Below are positions 32,401 to 44,814 of a stretch of DNA of 64,000 bases, piece after piece. The position numbers and the translations under genes were made by a program. The stretch covers positions 1,116,001-1,180,000 of the forward strand of contig NW_027460390.1 in assembly GCF_050947875.1 (NCBI RefSeq), in the 5' to 3' direction. The DNA is from Dermacentor variabilis. Its lineage: Eukaryota; Arthropoda; Arachnida; Ixodida; Ixodidae. Every line of letters begins with the position of its first letter. The first letter of the stretch is position 1. Below the pieces are notes generated by a model, which saw nothing but the letters and a program-made list of their open reading frames with translations, did no database searches and had not been told where the DNA came from.

Positions 32401-33630
32401 TCTAGCTTCGTCATCTGAGTCTAGTCATGCATCCCTCGTCACGTCGTCTTCACCGACAAAGTGATCAAGCTTGCCTAATAGCTTCGACCACAACGCGCTT
32501 TTGGTCGTGATGCCGCCAGGATGGTTGCTTCTTCGCCTTTTCAGCTTTGTCATCCGACTTTCGTCATGCCATCGGCGCGACGCTGTTGTAACACTGTCTT
32601 CATATCTTCGTTGTCATATCGTCGTCGAGATGCCGCCGTGGCCGTTACGTCATCATTTCTCCAGCTTCGCCATCCGACTTTCGTCATGCCTCCGTCTTCA
32701 CGCTATGGCCCTAACGCCATCGTTGTCATACAGTTGTCGTCATGGAATCGTCACGCCATCGTCGTCATGCGGTCATCGTCATCCCAGTGTCTCCCCACTG
32801 TCGTCGTGCCAAGGTCTCAATTGAGTGGTCGTCACTCATTCGTTTCTATACCGTCGTCGTGATGTCGTCGTGGTCGTTCAGTCCTAGTTATTCTAACTTC
32901 GTCATGCTACTGTGGTTGTGCTGCCTTCCTTAGACCCTCGCAATTGCAGTCATACTTATCTCGTCACGCTATCGTCTTAGCATCGTAATCACTTCAGATA
33001 TGTTATCCCAGTATCGTCGTGCCGTAGTCGTTATACCGCCTTCCTCATCATATTGTCGTCATACCATTGTCATGCCATCGTCATCATTGAGTCGCCGTCA
33101 TACAGGTGTCTGCATACAATTGGTGACATACCGTCGTCGTGCCGTCGCGGTCGTTCAATAGTCATCCTCTCAACTTCGTCATCCACCTGTCGCCATGCTG
33201 GCGCCGGTATGCCATCATCGTCGCACAGTCGTCGTCATCCGGTTGTCATCACATTGTCGTCTTGATAATGCCAAGCGAGTCATTTTATTGTAATTATGCG
33301 GCCTTCTTTAATCGCGATCATGCCGCCGTTCCCATGCCATTGTCGTCATTCTGTCGCCTTCAGACGGTCGCTGTCGCGCATCCGTTGTCCCACCGTCGTC
33401 GTAAGGTCGTCATGCGGTCGTGCTCGTGCCATCGCCGTCATTCCAGCTTCTTTATCCGGTTGTAGTTATCGTATCGTCATCATTTCACCATTGTCATCTC
33501 ATTGTCTTCATGTTCTCGAGGTCATACTGCCTTTGTTGTTCCACCGACGTTTATCCTTGTTCCTTCCATCGCCGTCACAGCGCCGTCGTCATAGAGTAAT
33601 TGTCGTGCCATCATTCTCGTTAGCAATTTT
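32400..33630 (+). repeat. Degenerate GTCGTCAT-type repeat, right-facing arm
   Basis: Built of variants of CCATCGTCGTCATGC with TTCGTCATCC, GTCGTCGTGCC and CACCATTGTCATC, spaced at irregular 9-30 bp. Several overlapping Ser/His/Arg-rich frames exist only because the unit lacks stops in some frames. It ends at TTGCCAAGCAAGTGGCATAG (33640), a word set found in complement at 35160-35200. Confidence 0.75.
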
Positions 33631-35150
33631 GCCAAGCAAGTGGCATAGAAAAATTGGCCTATAATGGATGCAGGCCGCGTCGCTCAAAGAAGAAGTAATT
33701 CAAGTATTTCATGACAACTACAAATTAGAAATAAACGATATTCAGCAGTATGAATTGTCACAACATTGCATTATAATTGCATTACCGTCGACAACCATCT
33801 TCAGATAGGTTCCACCATAATTTTTTTCAAACGTATTCAAACTCGAGGGCTTCGGTACTAACGGTAGAGTTAATCACACATGCGTTCTGTCGGTCATAGT
33901 GTCCAAGCTTCCTGATTCCCGTTTTTGTCAACTGCATCTTACTCGCCGTTCTCAACTCTTTTGGGAGGGTTCGAATATTCAGATTCCCTCTCTTGTGAGC
34001 GATGCTGCAACATCCTAAACAGAACCGGTTCAGAGCACGCGGGAACCTTTAGCAACCACTGCTGATACTTTTCCGGCACTAGACGTTAGTCGAGTGAGTA
34101 ATGTGAGCCTTGGCTGTGTGCAAAGAAATGGCACGCACTTGAATTTATTACTGCCGTCGTTGGGATACATGACTGCTGTTAATGTTCGTCTCGTTCACCG
34201 AGGCTCAACAACAGAGAGGTAGCTGTTGTGAATGGTGACGCCACGCACTATTCGTGAGACACATCAATCCTGATGTGTTTCAAATGAGGACGCATCATCT
34301 TGCATGAGGTCATTGTCTTCCTATTTGGTAGAATACTTTGATACAGTTTAGCTTCTATTGAAAGTTACAAATTTTCACTAAAATGTTAATCAGTATAGAA
34401 AAAGCGACCGAAAAACATAAATCAAAATGAGCGCTTGAATGGGCCAAGGTCGAACAGGTTGTTCTGTTATAGGTGCCTCTTGCGGTTGTTTGAAAACAAG
34501 TGGAAGTGATAGGACTGAAGCCCAGTGAGATGTCTACGAGTTCTTCAGGGTCATTTTGCATTTTATTTAGCTTGTTTGTAGGATCAGCAACCGCTTTTCT
34601 CATGTCCCTCTTTGAGGGCCCAGGGGTTGAAGCTCAGACCAGCACAACGAGAAGCATATCTGGCGCTCCCCTACTTTTGCAAGATGGCACACCCCGCATG
34701 TGCTTAGTTTCAAGCTAGGAAATAAGTTTCAATATGTTTCAAGCTAGGAAATAGCTCGGAGCTTGCTTCGCAAGTGAAAGATAGGATGTAGTAATTGTGG
34801 CTGCGGAGCATGCGATTTCTTGAGCGAACATCAAAATAGGGTAAATTGCACATACGCTACTAGTGCATATGTGCTACTAGTGCTGGCATTTCTATGTTGG
34901 GAAGTGCTCTTATGCTGCAAGACTGACCATAGCATCAGATATTTTAGCCACACTTTTAGATGAAGTAGGATATTGAGTAGAGTATTGGATTAAAAACGAT
35001 ACAGTAGAACCTATATCACCATGACTGTCGACGGTAATTGAATTAGCATTCAGGCAATGTAGCGACGAACCGGATTTCTCAAGTTAGGTTTCTTTGAAAT
35101 CGTTTGCGGCCATTCTGACACTTGCATAGCTTCAGTTACATGTGGTGCCA
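33631..35150. other. Spacer between the two GTCGTCAT arms
   Basis: AT-rich, no domain-bearing frame. A small tandem duplication GTTTCAAGCTAGGAAATA occurs at about 34710-34760. An open frame at 34500-34718 is short and unrecognised. Confidence 0.4.
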
Positions 35151-35159
35151 ACTCTAGGT

Positions 35160-36600
35160 TGTATCGGCCCACTTTGCTTTTGGCACTCGCTTGCGAAGGT
35201 CGCGTATGAGCATGCTAGGACGTAGGGACGACGATGGAGCGTCAAAGGTGGTGTGCCGACGACAGCATAACTGACAATGACATGACGATTCCGAAATGAT
35301 AATGATAGTATCAGGACGATTGCTTGAAAACAAAGGTATAACGACGACGGCAAGACGACAAAAGGATGACCAAGCTACACGACGGTACGGCGACGACAGT
35401 ATGACAACAGATGCATATAACAGCGACTGCCTGAAGACGACGCAGTGACGAGGATGGCATGACAACAGCGACTGTCTGAAGACGACGCAGTGACGAAGAT
35501 GGCATGACAACAGCGACATATCAGGATTGAATGACGACACCATGATTATCATGGAATGACAAACGAGGAACGTAATCGGACCGACACAGCCGGTATGACT
35601 ACAACGCCATAACGACAACGGGATGACGTTTTGAAGTGACAAGGATGGTGCAATGGCGACATGGCAGGCAAGGATGGTGCCAAGGCATGCCATGGCGACA
35701 TTGGCATGCCAATGGCTTTGTGACGACGGCGGCATGACGACAAATGTATAACAACGAATGCTATACGGAGACTGTATGATGACGACGCAGTGTTGTTGGG
35801 ATGCAAATAATGGCATGAGGACAATGGTATAAGTTCGAATGCGCGATGACGACTACGTCACGAAGACTGTATGACCATGACTATACGAAGGCGATGGAGG
35901 GACGATGACAGCATGGCAAAACTAGAATGACGACTATCACATGACCACGAGAGCCCCGCGGCAGTATGACAACGAATGCAAGACAACTTTAGATGGCGCG
36001 ATAATGACGGCATGACCAGAGTCGGATTACAATCCTGTAGTGATAACAATACAAGAATCATAACGACATCCCTACCAGGAGCACATTCCTAATAGCCGGC
36101 GGTATTAGACAATTCGCGTAACTGGGTCAGTGTACAGGGCGTGACGACGACTGCATGACGAGAGTCGGAAGGCGAAGCTTTAATGGCGATGCTGAAATGA
36201 CCACGACGGCCTCACGACGATGTTATGACAACAAATGTATGACGTCTGTGTAAGGATGATGGCGTGACGACGACGGCATGACAAACCTGGAAAGACGACA
36301 ACGCAACGACCACAACGGCACCATGGCCGCGAGCACGTACCTAGTGGCACAAGTTGTAAGATTACTCGGGCCACTGTATCGGCGTAAAAGGCATGACGAT
36401 GAGTGCAGGACGAGAGTTACATGATGAAGCTTTAATGGCGACGATGGAGTGACCGAAGTGGCATCACGGCTACGCTACGAGCACATACTTAGATTGGACG
36501 GCACCATCTTCAGGCAGTCGCTGTCATGGATCCGTTGACATACTGTCGTCGACATGCTGTCGCAGTCGCGTAACTTCGGCTAGTGGATCGGCCTAAGAGG
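35160..36600 (-). repeat. Degenerate GTCGTCAT-type repeat, left-facing arm
   Basis: The + strand shows the complement words ATGACGACG, GGCATGACGAC and GACAACAGCGAC throughout. Internal tandem duplications are visible: GACTGCCTGAAGACGACGCA repeated at about 35429 and 35470, and a ~250-bp period marked by GAAGCTTTAATGGCGA at about 36174 and 36426. With 32400-33630 it forms an opposed pair. Confidence 0.7.
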
Positions 36601-36834
36601 CTAGACAGATATATAGACATATAAGCTCAAAACGCGCGAAGAAGACAAAGAATGCTAACCGCATTAAAATACAGTTTTCCTGAAATGCGAGATCGCGTTA
36701 CTTGCTTTGAGAATGAAGAGCAATCCCACCATGTCACAAGTGAGTGAATATTTAATTTGAGGGTATTCAGTGAAACAACGAGCATTTTCTTTCTTTTTGA
36801 ATGTCGGCGAGTGTTCAGTCCTCGTACAAGTTGA

Positions 36835-38209
36835 CTACGGGATACTTGAATGTATATCTAATGACTGGAAGCGGAGTTTGCAGTGTGCACAACACTTTTC
36901 TCCTCCAAGACACGAAAAAGGGAGCTTCCCCTTTTTCATCCGCGAGCACTGCTCCTCCAAATGGCGCATGTAGTTCATCGAAACATCCGTGTTAAAAGCG
37001 AGGAACTCCCTCAGGTTCCACACGACACGTGTCATATCGAACTCTGCGGCCTGCGACGTGCAATGTGCACGAAGCACGAACCAAGTATGGCCCTTGGTGG
37101 ACTTAATGGTCCAGAACATCTACCACCGTGATCAAGTGGCTTGCGGTCTCCGCTGCCTCAGAGACAACGTCCAACTGGGCGCGAACAAGCCTCGGCAGCG
37201 CGATGAGCATCCTAAGCAGCATGTCTCGCCCGCAAACGCCGTATACTGCGACACTTTTTTTGCCCTTGCAGTCGGCACCAAGTTGAGGACATACTGGCTG
37301 AGCGTTCTGGCGCTGATGATGACGTGAGGAAGCTTCTTTCTGGATTTTTGCAGGAGATGTTTGGTGTTCTTCCATGTGGAGCTGTTGAACATCAAAGTGT
37401 TCGTCGAATTCTCTCGGCGTTCTGAACAGGGTGTCGAACCGCCAGGTACCGCACTCTCCATCCACTGAAAGGATCCGGAGCTTGAGGAAAGACTGAAGTA
37501 CCTGTGCCACCGTCACGTCATTTTCGTTCCAAACGCTGCCAATCTGGAGTAACTTCAGGTTTGGACGTGCCTTAGGCACGTACAGCAATCCCCCTGTGAA
37601 TATACGAGTTACTGAGAGGCATGCCAGATGCTGCAGTGATTCGATGCACCCCCATGTGCTTCTATGGCGTACCCGATCCGAGTTGATATCCAGTCGTTCA
37701 AGCAAAGGACAGCTGGCGTATCGCTGGCGAAGAATGCCGTCCTCGATGTAGACTTCACGCGAAGTCAAGAATACTCTCAGGCATTTTAAGCTCTGGAGAA
37801 GGCGTACGTCATGTGGCAGCGGCGTATCATTTCCACGCAACGCCACGGCGGTAACTGACTCGCAGATTCGCAGAATGATTGGCATGCTGCGATGTGAGGG
37901 CCCTCGGCAAGGTATCACCAGCTCTTTCACCAGTTTGAAGTGCGTCGAGCAAGGAGCGATGTCTTCTACGCAGATAGTTCCGGAGACATGATGCTTGCGG
38001 ATCAGGGCGGCTCTGTTTAGGCCCTCGTCCACCGGATGCTCTCTTTCCATGTCCCGCAGGTTGATACGCACCGCTGTCCAGAGGCAAGGGTCGAAGGCTA
38101 ACCTCTTCCATCGCTCGTACACCTGGGCTTTTGTCGCGAGCCAGAGTTGCGGGAGGTAAGCGAATATCTTGAGGACGAGTTCAACTGGGAGGTCGTCAAA
38201 GTGCAACAT
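36835..38209 (-). pseudogene. F-box/leucine-rich protein gene, array copy 1
   Basis: ATG at 38209 follows a (GAA)n leader, with an in-frame TGA upstream. An F-box spans residues 3-45 (DDLPVELVLKIFAYL, YERWKRLAFDPCLWTAVRI); such domains bind Skp1 in SCF ubiquitin ligases, and the leucine-rich rest would choose substrates. Leucine-rich strands follow (RLLQSLKCLRVF, CPLLERLDINSD, SLQHLACLSVTRIF, RPNLKLLQIGSVW). A 368-residue frame runs to 37103 (VVDVLDH, stop). The remaining ~94 residues (KSTKGHTWFVLRA ... LRFQSLDIHSS) lie in another frame to 36835. A private 1-base loss near 37274 rejoins two frames inside the protein. Probably a pseudogene; a truncated but expressed F-box protein is possible. 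Confidence 0.65.
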
Positions 38210-38462
38210 CTTCTTCTTCTTCTTCTTCCTTCAAAATTCTGGCACGTACCCAGGAGGAGGAGATTGGCCATGGCACTCAATGGAAACATAACGTCAACTT
38301 CTTGCTTCGTGTTAACTTATTGATCTGTACTATCTATGTTTAATTAGTAGTGAATATAAATTATTTTTCCGTTCCCGTTTCTCGAATAGTCATGCCAGTT
38401 TTGCCGAAGATGCTATATTACGAAAACAACGCGATTCAGTGTTAATAATGAGGAAAATGTGC

Positions 38463-39240
38463 TTAACATGAGAGTCTCCCAGTCGCAATGACGTACTCAT
38501 GCACAACCTGACACACTTCCATTCGGGCTCCACCAGGGGTACTTGCCCCAAAAGATAACATGTTAATCAGCGAGAGAGCAAGGCCCATACGCGATAGGGG
38601 CTGCTTTAAGTAGGTCTTCCTTTCGGAATTATATTTGCGCAAAAAGTGAGGAAATGGTACAGTGATCCTATATCCCCACATGATGCACAAAGGTTCGATG
38701 CTGCGAAGCCACACCTACTGATGAACAGATTTTGTTGAGGTATTCGACATCGTAATAGTGTAATGGAAACTTCGCATTGCCGAGAGGGGCAAGACCGCAC
38801 ATTCCAGGGGAACGCTAAATGTTCGTAATCCGGTGCAGCAACGTGGGGGCTCATTTTTTTCTACCTAGGACTTGTTGTCGCCACGGGAACCTTGTTACCG
38901 TTAGCAGAGTAAGATTTGGTATAAAGAAACTCACTGCCTACAAGCGCTGTCTTTGCCAAGCTGTCTGTAATCTCAATGAGTGCTAGTCCACGCTGTCCAG
39001 TTATCCACAAAACGGGATTGTGTAGCGATCGGTGCAATGCTGAATTATTTGTGCCTTCCATCGACTTAAGAACTGACAAGCAGTCTCCGAGCAATATTGT
39101 GCGACACACTTTTCGGAATTTTGTATACGACCAAGCATATGGCCATGAATTCGGCCACATAAAATTGGAGTGTAATCGGGAAGACGGATAGCAAAGCTTC
39201 ATGACAGTGTTGGAGAGCAAATGCCTATCGCTGATTTCTC
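38463..39240 (-). pseudogene. I/Jockey LINE RNase H fragment, array copy 1
   Basis: 39220-38861: RNase H end with ILLGDCLSVLKSMEGTNNS (second Asp) and WITGQRGLALIEITDSLAKT (last Asp). 38854-38606: C-terminal block DYEHLAFPWN, SITLLRCRIPQQNLFISRCG and CASCGDIGSLYHFLTFC, a Cys-x2-Cys...His...Cys cluster. Residual C-terminus runs to about 38463. It is related to the 5.1-7.3 kb element. The rest of the LINE is absent, so this is an old fragment carried along by the duplication. Confidence 0.7.
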
Positions 39241-40201
39241 ACCTTTTTATTAGGCGTCCGTGGACACTGCATTATCTAAGGGAAAATCTTCCAAATACTA
39301 ATTCCAAAGTTCGACTAGCGTTTGCTTGTCTATGAAATTAGCATTCCTTGGAAAGCGCAACATGGCCGCGCTAATTCAGCGTTCCTCTTCTACTTTTTCT
39401 TTGACCCCTAGCGCTTTCGTTTTATCAAATATTTTTACGAGAGCGATAGCTTGGTGTTCTTATTCCTGTATGAGGAAATAAACTATGAATTGTCACTGGT
39501 GTGCCAGAGAATGTCTACTTTCACTACTTCCGGAGTTTTCCGGGGGAGGGGGCTCAGCTCACTCCGGGCGATGCGGAAGCCACCCCCCTCCTCCCCCCCG
39601 CGCACGCACACACATACACACACACACCTAAAGTGCCATAGCGAGAGCTTTGTCACCCACATCATTTCAGGCTTCTTTTGCCTTTCCTCGACCTTTTTAC
39701 TTGAAATTTTACTGGGGCTAATACCTCACTGCATAATTGTTGGCGCGGACGTGCAAGGCTTCTAATTCATACTTTCGCTTTATTTCTGCAAATCCGGACG
39801 ATAGGAGGACTCGCGCATTCGAAGATCTAACGGCGGCTGCCTCATCCGTATTTTCTCACTTCAACATTGTTTTAAGTTTCCACGCAATATATACATACAC
39901 AATATATATGCATATACACACAGGACAAAGCTTATTATATATTTGAAAGAAATCAACATCATCATCAGCCTGTTTTATGTCCACTGCAGGACGAAGGCCT
40001 CTCCCTGCGATCTTTAATTACCCCGGTCCTGCGCCAACCGATTGCAACTATAGCGTCCGCAATTTGCTAATTTCATCGCTCCACCTAGTCTTTTGTCGTC
40101 CTCGATTGCGTTTTCCTTCCCTTGGTGCCCCTTCTTAATGTAACGTTCTGTAACGGTTATCTAACCGGCGCATTACATGACCTGCCTAGCTCCATGTTTA
40201 T

Positions 40202-40403
40202 GCGTTGCATATTGGAATCACTCAGTTCAGCCCTTGGGCGCGGCCGGGCAGCCACCATTGAGGGTATGAGCCATTGTTCATTGCTGCGCGTCTCATCTGT
40301 GGGTCTATTCTCTTTTGTGTTTGCTATGTTTGTTATTAAGTTGCTTCTATCTTTATGCGTTGCATATTGCAATCACTCAGTTCAGCCCTTGGGCGCGGCC
40401 GGG
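40202..40403. repeat. 155-bp tandem duplication in array copy 1
   Basis: TGCGTTGCATATTG...GGGCAGCCACCATTGA starts at 40201 and again at 40356. The spacer (GGTATGAGCCATTGTTCATT, TTGTGTTTGCTATGTTTG) is absent from copies 2 and 3. The repeated part includes the left end of the 138-bp element. Confidence 0.8.
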
Positions 40404-40494
40404 CAGCCACCATTGACCTTTAGCGCAACCACGTGACGTGACGTCACGACAGCCGGAGGAAAAGCTGGGCCCCAACTCGCGCAATATGCAACGC
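40357..40494. mobile_element. 138-bp inverted-repeat element, array copy 1
   Basis: Bounded by GCGTTGCATATTGC and its exact complement GCAATATGCAACGC. Inside are an E-box CACGTG (40430-40435) and a perfect CRE-type TGACGTCA (40439-40446). It interrupts the RTE C-terminus between ILIDIKR and AGHVM. The size and terminal repeats suggest a MITE-like element; no clear target duplication was resolved. Confidence 0.5.
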
Positions 40495-43186
40495 TTTCTT
40501 GGCTTAACCAAGCTAAGCCTGGCTATTTTTTCCCCTCTTGATGTCAATTAGAATATCGTCTATACCCGTTTGCTCTCTGGTCCAAACCGCTCTCTTTCTG
40601 TCTCTTAACGTTATGCCTAGCAATCTTCGTTCCATCGCTCTTTGCGCGGTCCTTAACTTGTTCTCAAGCTTCTTTGTCAGTCTCCAAGTCTCTGTCCCAT
40701 ATGTCGGCACCGGTAAAATGCACAGATTGTACACCTTCCTTTTCAATGATAATGGTAAGCTTCCAGTAAGGAGCTGGCAATATCTGCCGTATGCTATGCA
40801 ACTCATTTCTATTCTTCTGTGAATTTCATTCTAGTGATGATGGTTCCCTGTGATTAATTGACCTAAGTAAACGTACTCCTTCACAGACTCTAGAGGTCGA
40901 CTGGCGATCATGAACTCTTGTTCCTTTGCCCGGCTATTTATTATTATCTTTGTCTTCTGCATATTAATCTTCAACCCCACTCTTACACTCTCTCTGTTAA
41001 GGTCCTCAATCATTTGTTGTAATTCGTCTGCATTGTTGCTGAATAGAACATTGTCAACAGCAAACCGCAGGTTGCTGAGATATTTGCCGTCGATCGTTAC
41101 TCCTAAGCCTTCCCAGTTTATTAGATTGAATACTTCTCCTAAGCACGCAGTGAACAGCATTGTCGAGATTGTGTCTCCCTGTCTGACCCTTTTCTTTATA
41201 GGTATCTTCCTGCTTTTCTTGTGTAGAATTAAGGTAGCTGTAGAACCTCTGTAGATATTTTCCAATGTATTTATGTAAGCGTTGTGTACTCCTTGATTAT
41301 GTTATGCCTCTATGACTGCTGGTATCTCTGCTGAATCAAATGCCTTTCGTAATCTATGAAAGTCATATAGAGAGGCTTATTGTACTCTGCGGATTTGTCG
41401 ATAACCTGATTGAGGACAAGGACGTGATGAATTGTAGAGTATCCCTTCCTGAAGCCAGCCTTTTCCTTTAGTTGAGTAAAGTCCACTGTTGCCTTTATTC
41501 TATTGAATATTATTTTGGTAAATATTGTATATAATACTGATCGTAAGCTAATGGGCCTATAATTTTTCAATTATTTACCGTCTCCCTTTTTGAGGATCAG
41601 TATAATGTTCGCATTCTTCCAGTTATCTGGGACCCTTGCAGTCGATAGACACTTCGTATAAAAAGCCGCCAGTTTTTCAAGCAATATGTCTCCTCAATCT
41701 TTGATTAAATCGACTGTTATTCCATATTCTCCTGCTGGTCTTCCTCGTTTCACCTCATCGCTAGTTATAGGAGGAGTTCCTGTATCCTGTTCATTACTGT
41801 TTCTAACTGAGGTATCTTGACTCCTCTGGGGACTGTACAGGTCTCTATAGAATTCTTCCGCTGCTTTTACTATATCTGCGAGATTGCTGATGATATTACC
41901 ATGCTCATCTTTCATTGCATACATCTTAGTTTGCCCTATGCCAAGTTTCTTTCTCACGGATATTAGGTTGCGTACATTTTTTACGGCTTCTTCAGTCTTT
42001 CTGACGTTATAGTTTCGAATATCCCTTATTTTCGCCTTGTCAATCAGTTTTGACAGTTCCGTGAATTCTATCTCTTGAGTTGGACACTTTCATTTTTTGT
42101 CGTTTCTTTATAAGGTACTGTATTACTTGGGAGAGCTTGCCTACTGGTCGCCTTGGTGTCTTGCCTCCCTCTACAATTGCACCCTCTGAAGGCAACCTAG
42201 TTACGGTTTCATTTATTAGCTCTATGTCACCATCATCTCTCTGTTCTAAGGCTGCATATATGTTTGCACGTACCTACCTGACTTTGTCTGATTTTACCCT
42301 TACTGCTTCTAGGTTGACCTGTTTCTTCTTGACCAATTCAGCTCTTTCTCTCTTGAAATTGAAGTAAATCGTTGCCTTCACTAACTTATGATCACTGCAT
42401 TTTACCCCACCTACCACTTCTACATCCTGCACTATGCGGGGATCAGCAGAAAGTATGAACTCAAATTCATTTCTTGTTTCACCATTAGAGTTTTTCCAGG
42501 TCCACTTTCTGTTGTTACGCTTCCTGAAAAAGGTGTTCATTATTCGAAGCTTATTCGTTTCTACGAATTCTACCAGCGTATCTCCTCTATCGTTCCTAGA
42601 ATCGACGCCGTAGTAGCCAATTGCTTGTTCACCAGCATGCTTTTATCCATTTTTACATTGAAGTCGCAAATTACTACAGTATATTGAGTTAGCCAATTAA
42701 ATAAATATAGGTAAATACAGGTAACCAATTAAAAAAAAGATATTTCTAAAGGTATGAATAGCCTATGCTTAGAGAATGAACATGTTGCTATATGTTCCCA
42801 CGCTTCAAATTGCTTTGCGTGATTTTTTTGCCCATGAAATAACACCTATAGACTTCAGTGACCCCTCCGGCAGAGTCTTTTATTAATGGCGCGTGAAATG
42901 CACGTGAATGTTGTGCGTCTCAGTATTGCTTCTTTTTCCGGTAAGCAATACTAACGACTCATGAAAAAAACATTTCTAATAATTTACAACATTTATTAGG
43001 GGCGGAAACATCGTCAGTTGCATGCGATGCAACCTGAAATGCGAGATCGCGTTACTTGCTTTGAGAATGAACAGCAATCCCACCATGTCACAAGTGAGTG
43101 AATATTTAATTTGAGGGTATTCAGTGAAACAACGAGCATTTTTTCTTTTTGAATGTCGGCGAGTGTTCAGTCCTCGTACACGTTGA

Positions 43187-44561
43187 CTACGAGATACTTG
43201 AATGTATATCTAATGACTGGAAGCGGAGTTTGCAGTGTGCACAACACTTTTCTCCTCCGAGACACGAAAAAGAGAGCTTCCCCTCTTTCATCCGCGAGCA
43301 CTGCTCCTCCAAATGGCGCATGTAGTTCATCGAAACATCCGTGTTAAAAGCGAGGAACTCCCTGAGGTTCCACACCACACGTGTCATATCGTACTCTGCG
43401 GCCTGCGACGTGCAATGTGCACGAAGCACGAACCAAGTATGGCCCTTGGTGGACTTAATTGTCCAGAACATCTACCACCGTGATCAACTGGCTTGCGGTC
43501 TCCGCTGCCTCAGAGACAACGTCCAACTGGGCGCGAACAAGCCTCGGCAGCGCTATGAGCATCCTAAGCAGCATGTCTCGCCCGCAAACGCCGTATACTA
43601 CGACACTTTTTTGGTCCTTGCAGTCGTGCACCAAGTTGAGGACATACTGGCTGAGCGTTCTGGCACTGATGGTGACGTGAGGAAGCTTCTTTCTGGATTT
43701 TTGCAGGAGATGTTTGGTGTTCTTCCATGTGGAGCTGTTGAACATCAAAGTGTTCGTCGAATTCTCTCGGCGTTCTGAACAGGGAGTCGAACCGCCAGGT
43801 ACCGCACTCTCCATCCACTGAAAGGATCCGGAGCTTGAGGAAAGACTGAAGTACCTGTGCATCGTCACGTCGTTCTCGTTCCAAACGCTGCCGATCTGGA
43901 GTAACTTCAGGTTTGGACGTGCCTTAGGCACGTACAGCAATCCCCCTGTGAATATACGAGTTACTGAGAGGCATGCCAGATGCTGCAGTGATTCGATGCA
44001 CCCCCATGTGCTTCTATGGCGTACCCGATCCGAGTTGATATCCAGTCGTACAAGCAAAGGACAGCTGGCGTATCGCTGGCGAAGAATGCCGTCCTCGATG
44101 TAGACTTGTCGCGAAGTCAAGAATACTCTCAGGCATTTTAAGCTCTGGAGAAGGCGTGCGTCATGTGGCAGCGGCGTATCATTTCCACGCAACGCCACGG
44201 CATTAACTGACTCGCAGATTCGCAGAATGATTGGCATGCTGCGATGTGAGGGCCCTCGGCAAGGTATCACCGGCTCTTTCACCAGTTTGAAGTGCGTCGA
44301 GCAAGGAGCGATGTCTTCTACGCAGATAATTCCGGAGACATTAAGCTTGCGGATCAGGGTGGCTCTGTTTAGGCCCTCGTCCACCGGATGCTCTCTTTCC
44401 ATGTCCCGCAGGTTGATACGCACCGCTGTCCAGAGGCAAGGGTCGAAGGCTAACCTCTTCCATCGCTCGTACACCTGGGCTATTGTCGCGAGCGAGAGTT
44501 GCGGGAGGTAAGCGAATATCTTGAGGACGAGTTCAACTGGGAGGTCGTCAAAGTGCAACAT
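43187..44561 (-). pseudogene. F-box/leucine-rich protein gene, array copy 2
   Basis: ATG at 44561 with the same F-box (residues 3-45; WLATKAQ of copy 1 is SLATIAQ here). A private 1-base deletion near 43860 shifts the frame at residue ~229 (NDVTMHRYFSL), so the LRILSVDGECGTW strand is lost. However, it puts the downstream GC3-rich frame (LTISARTLSQYVLNLVHD-like, VVVYGVCGRDMLLRML) in phase and gives 368 residues to 43455. The distal stop after VVDVLDN is shared with all copies. The last ~94 residues are out of frame (43471-43187). Confidence 0.65.
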
Positions 44562-44814
44562 CTTCTTCTTCTTCTTCTTCCTTCAAAATTCTGCCACGTA
44601 CCCAGGAGGAGGAGATTGGCCATGGCACTCAATGGAAACATAACGTCAACTTCTTGCTTCGTGTTAACTTATTGATCTGTACTATCTATGTTTAATTAGT
44701 AGTGAATATAAATTATTTTTCCGTTCCCGTTTCTCGAATAGTCATGCCAGTTTTGCCGAAGATGCTATATTACGAAAACAACGCGATTCAGTGTTAATAA
44801 TGAGGAAAATGTGC

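Larger units (their letters stand above)
39953..42695 (-). mobile_element. RTE LINE, array copy 1
   Basis: Starts within the endonuclease (ICDFNVKMDKSM near 42660; NRKWTWKNSNGETRNEFEF, KCSDHKLVKATI, 42540-42274). It continues with the linker (41957-41694), RT (MKNYRPISLRSV 41570; GFRKGYSTIHHV; FIDYE then a 2-base loss; RVRQGDTISTMLF; LRFAVDNVLFSNN with AVD in place of ADD), and LPVPTYGTETWRLTKKLENK (40806-40513). A small inverted-repeat element separates this from the last block (AGHVMRRLDNR, 40195). The 3' signature CATCATCATCAGCCTG lies at 39956. It is a different subfamily from the 13.6-kb RTE and shares its decay marks with copies 2-4. Confidence 0.8.
36679..43032. repeat. Tandem array copy 1 (6354 bp)
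   Basis: Starts at CCTGAAATGCGAGATCGCG and ends at GTTGCATGCGATGCAA. Order: F-box pseudogene (-), I/Jockey RNase H fragment (-), RTE LINE (-), about 340 bp of AT-rich flank. It has one extra 155-bp internal duplication relative to copies 2 and 3, which accounts for its greater length. As an edge copy it carries many private substitutions. Confidence 0.9.

Noticed and set aside
32471..33664. Overlapping Ser/His/Arg-rich frames over 100 residues
   Set aside because: The GTCGTCAT repeat lacks stops in several frames at once; composition, not coding.
35154..35816. 220-residue minus-strand frame
   Set aside because: Same repeat in opposite orientation; no domain, and shadow frames are equally open.
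32400..36600. CRISPR-like array
   Set aside because: Units are degenerate and irregularly spaced, with no unique spacers or cas genes, and the DNA is eukaryotic.
42080..42687. Conserved plus-strand frames in all array copies
   Set aside because: They are antisense to the RTE endonuclease and are conserved only because the segment is duplicated.
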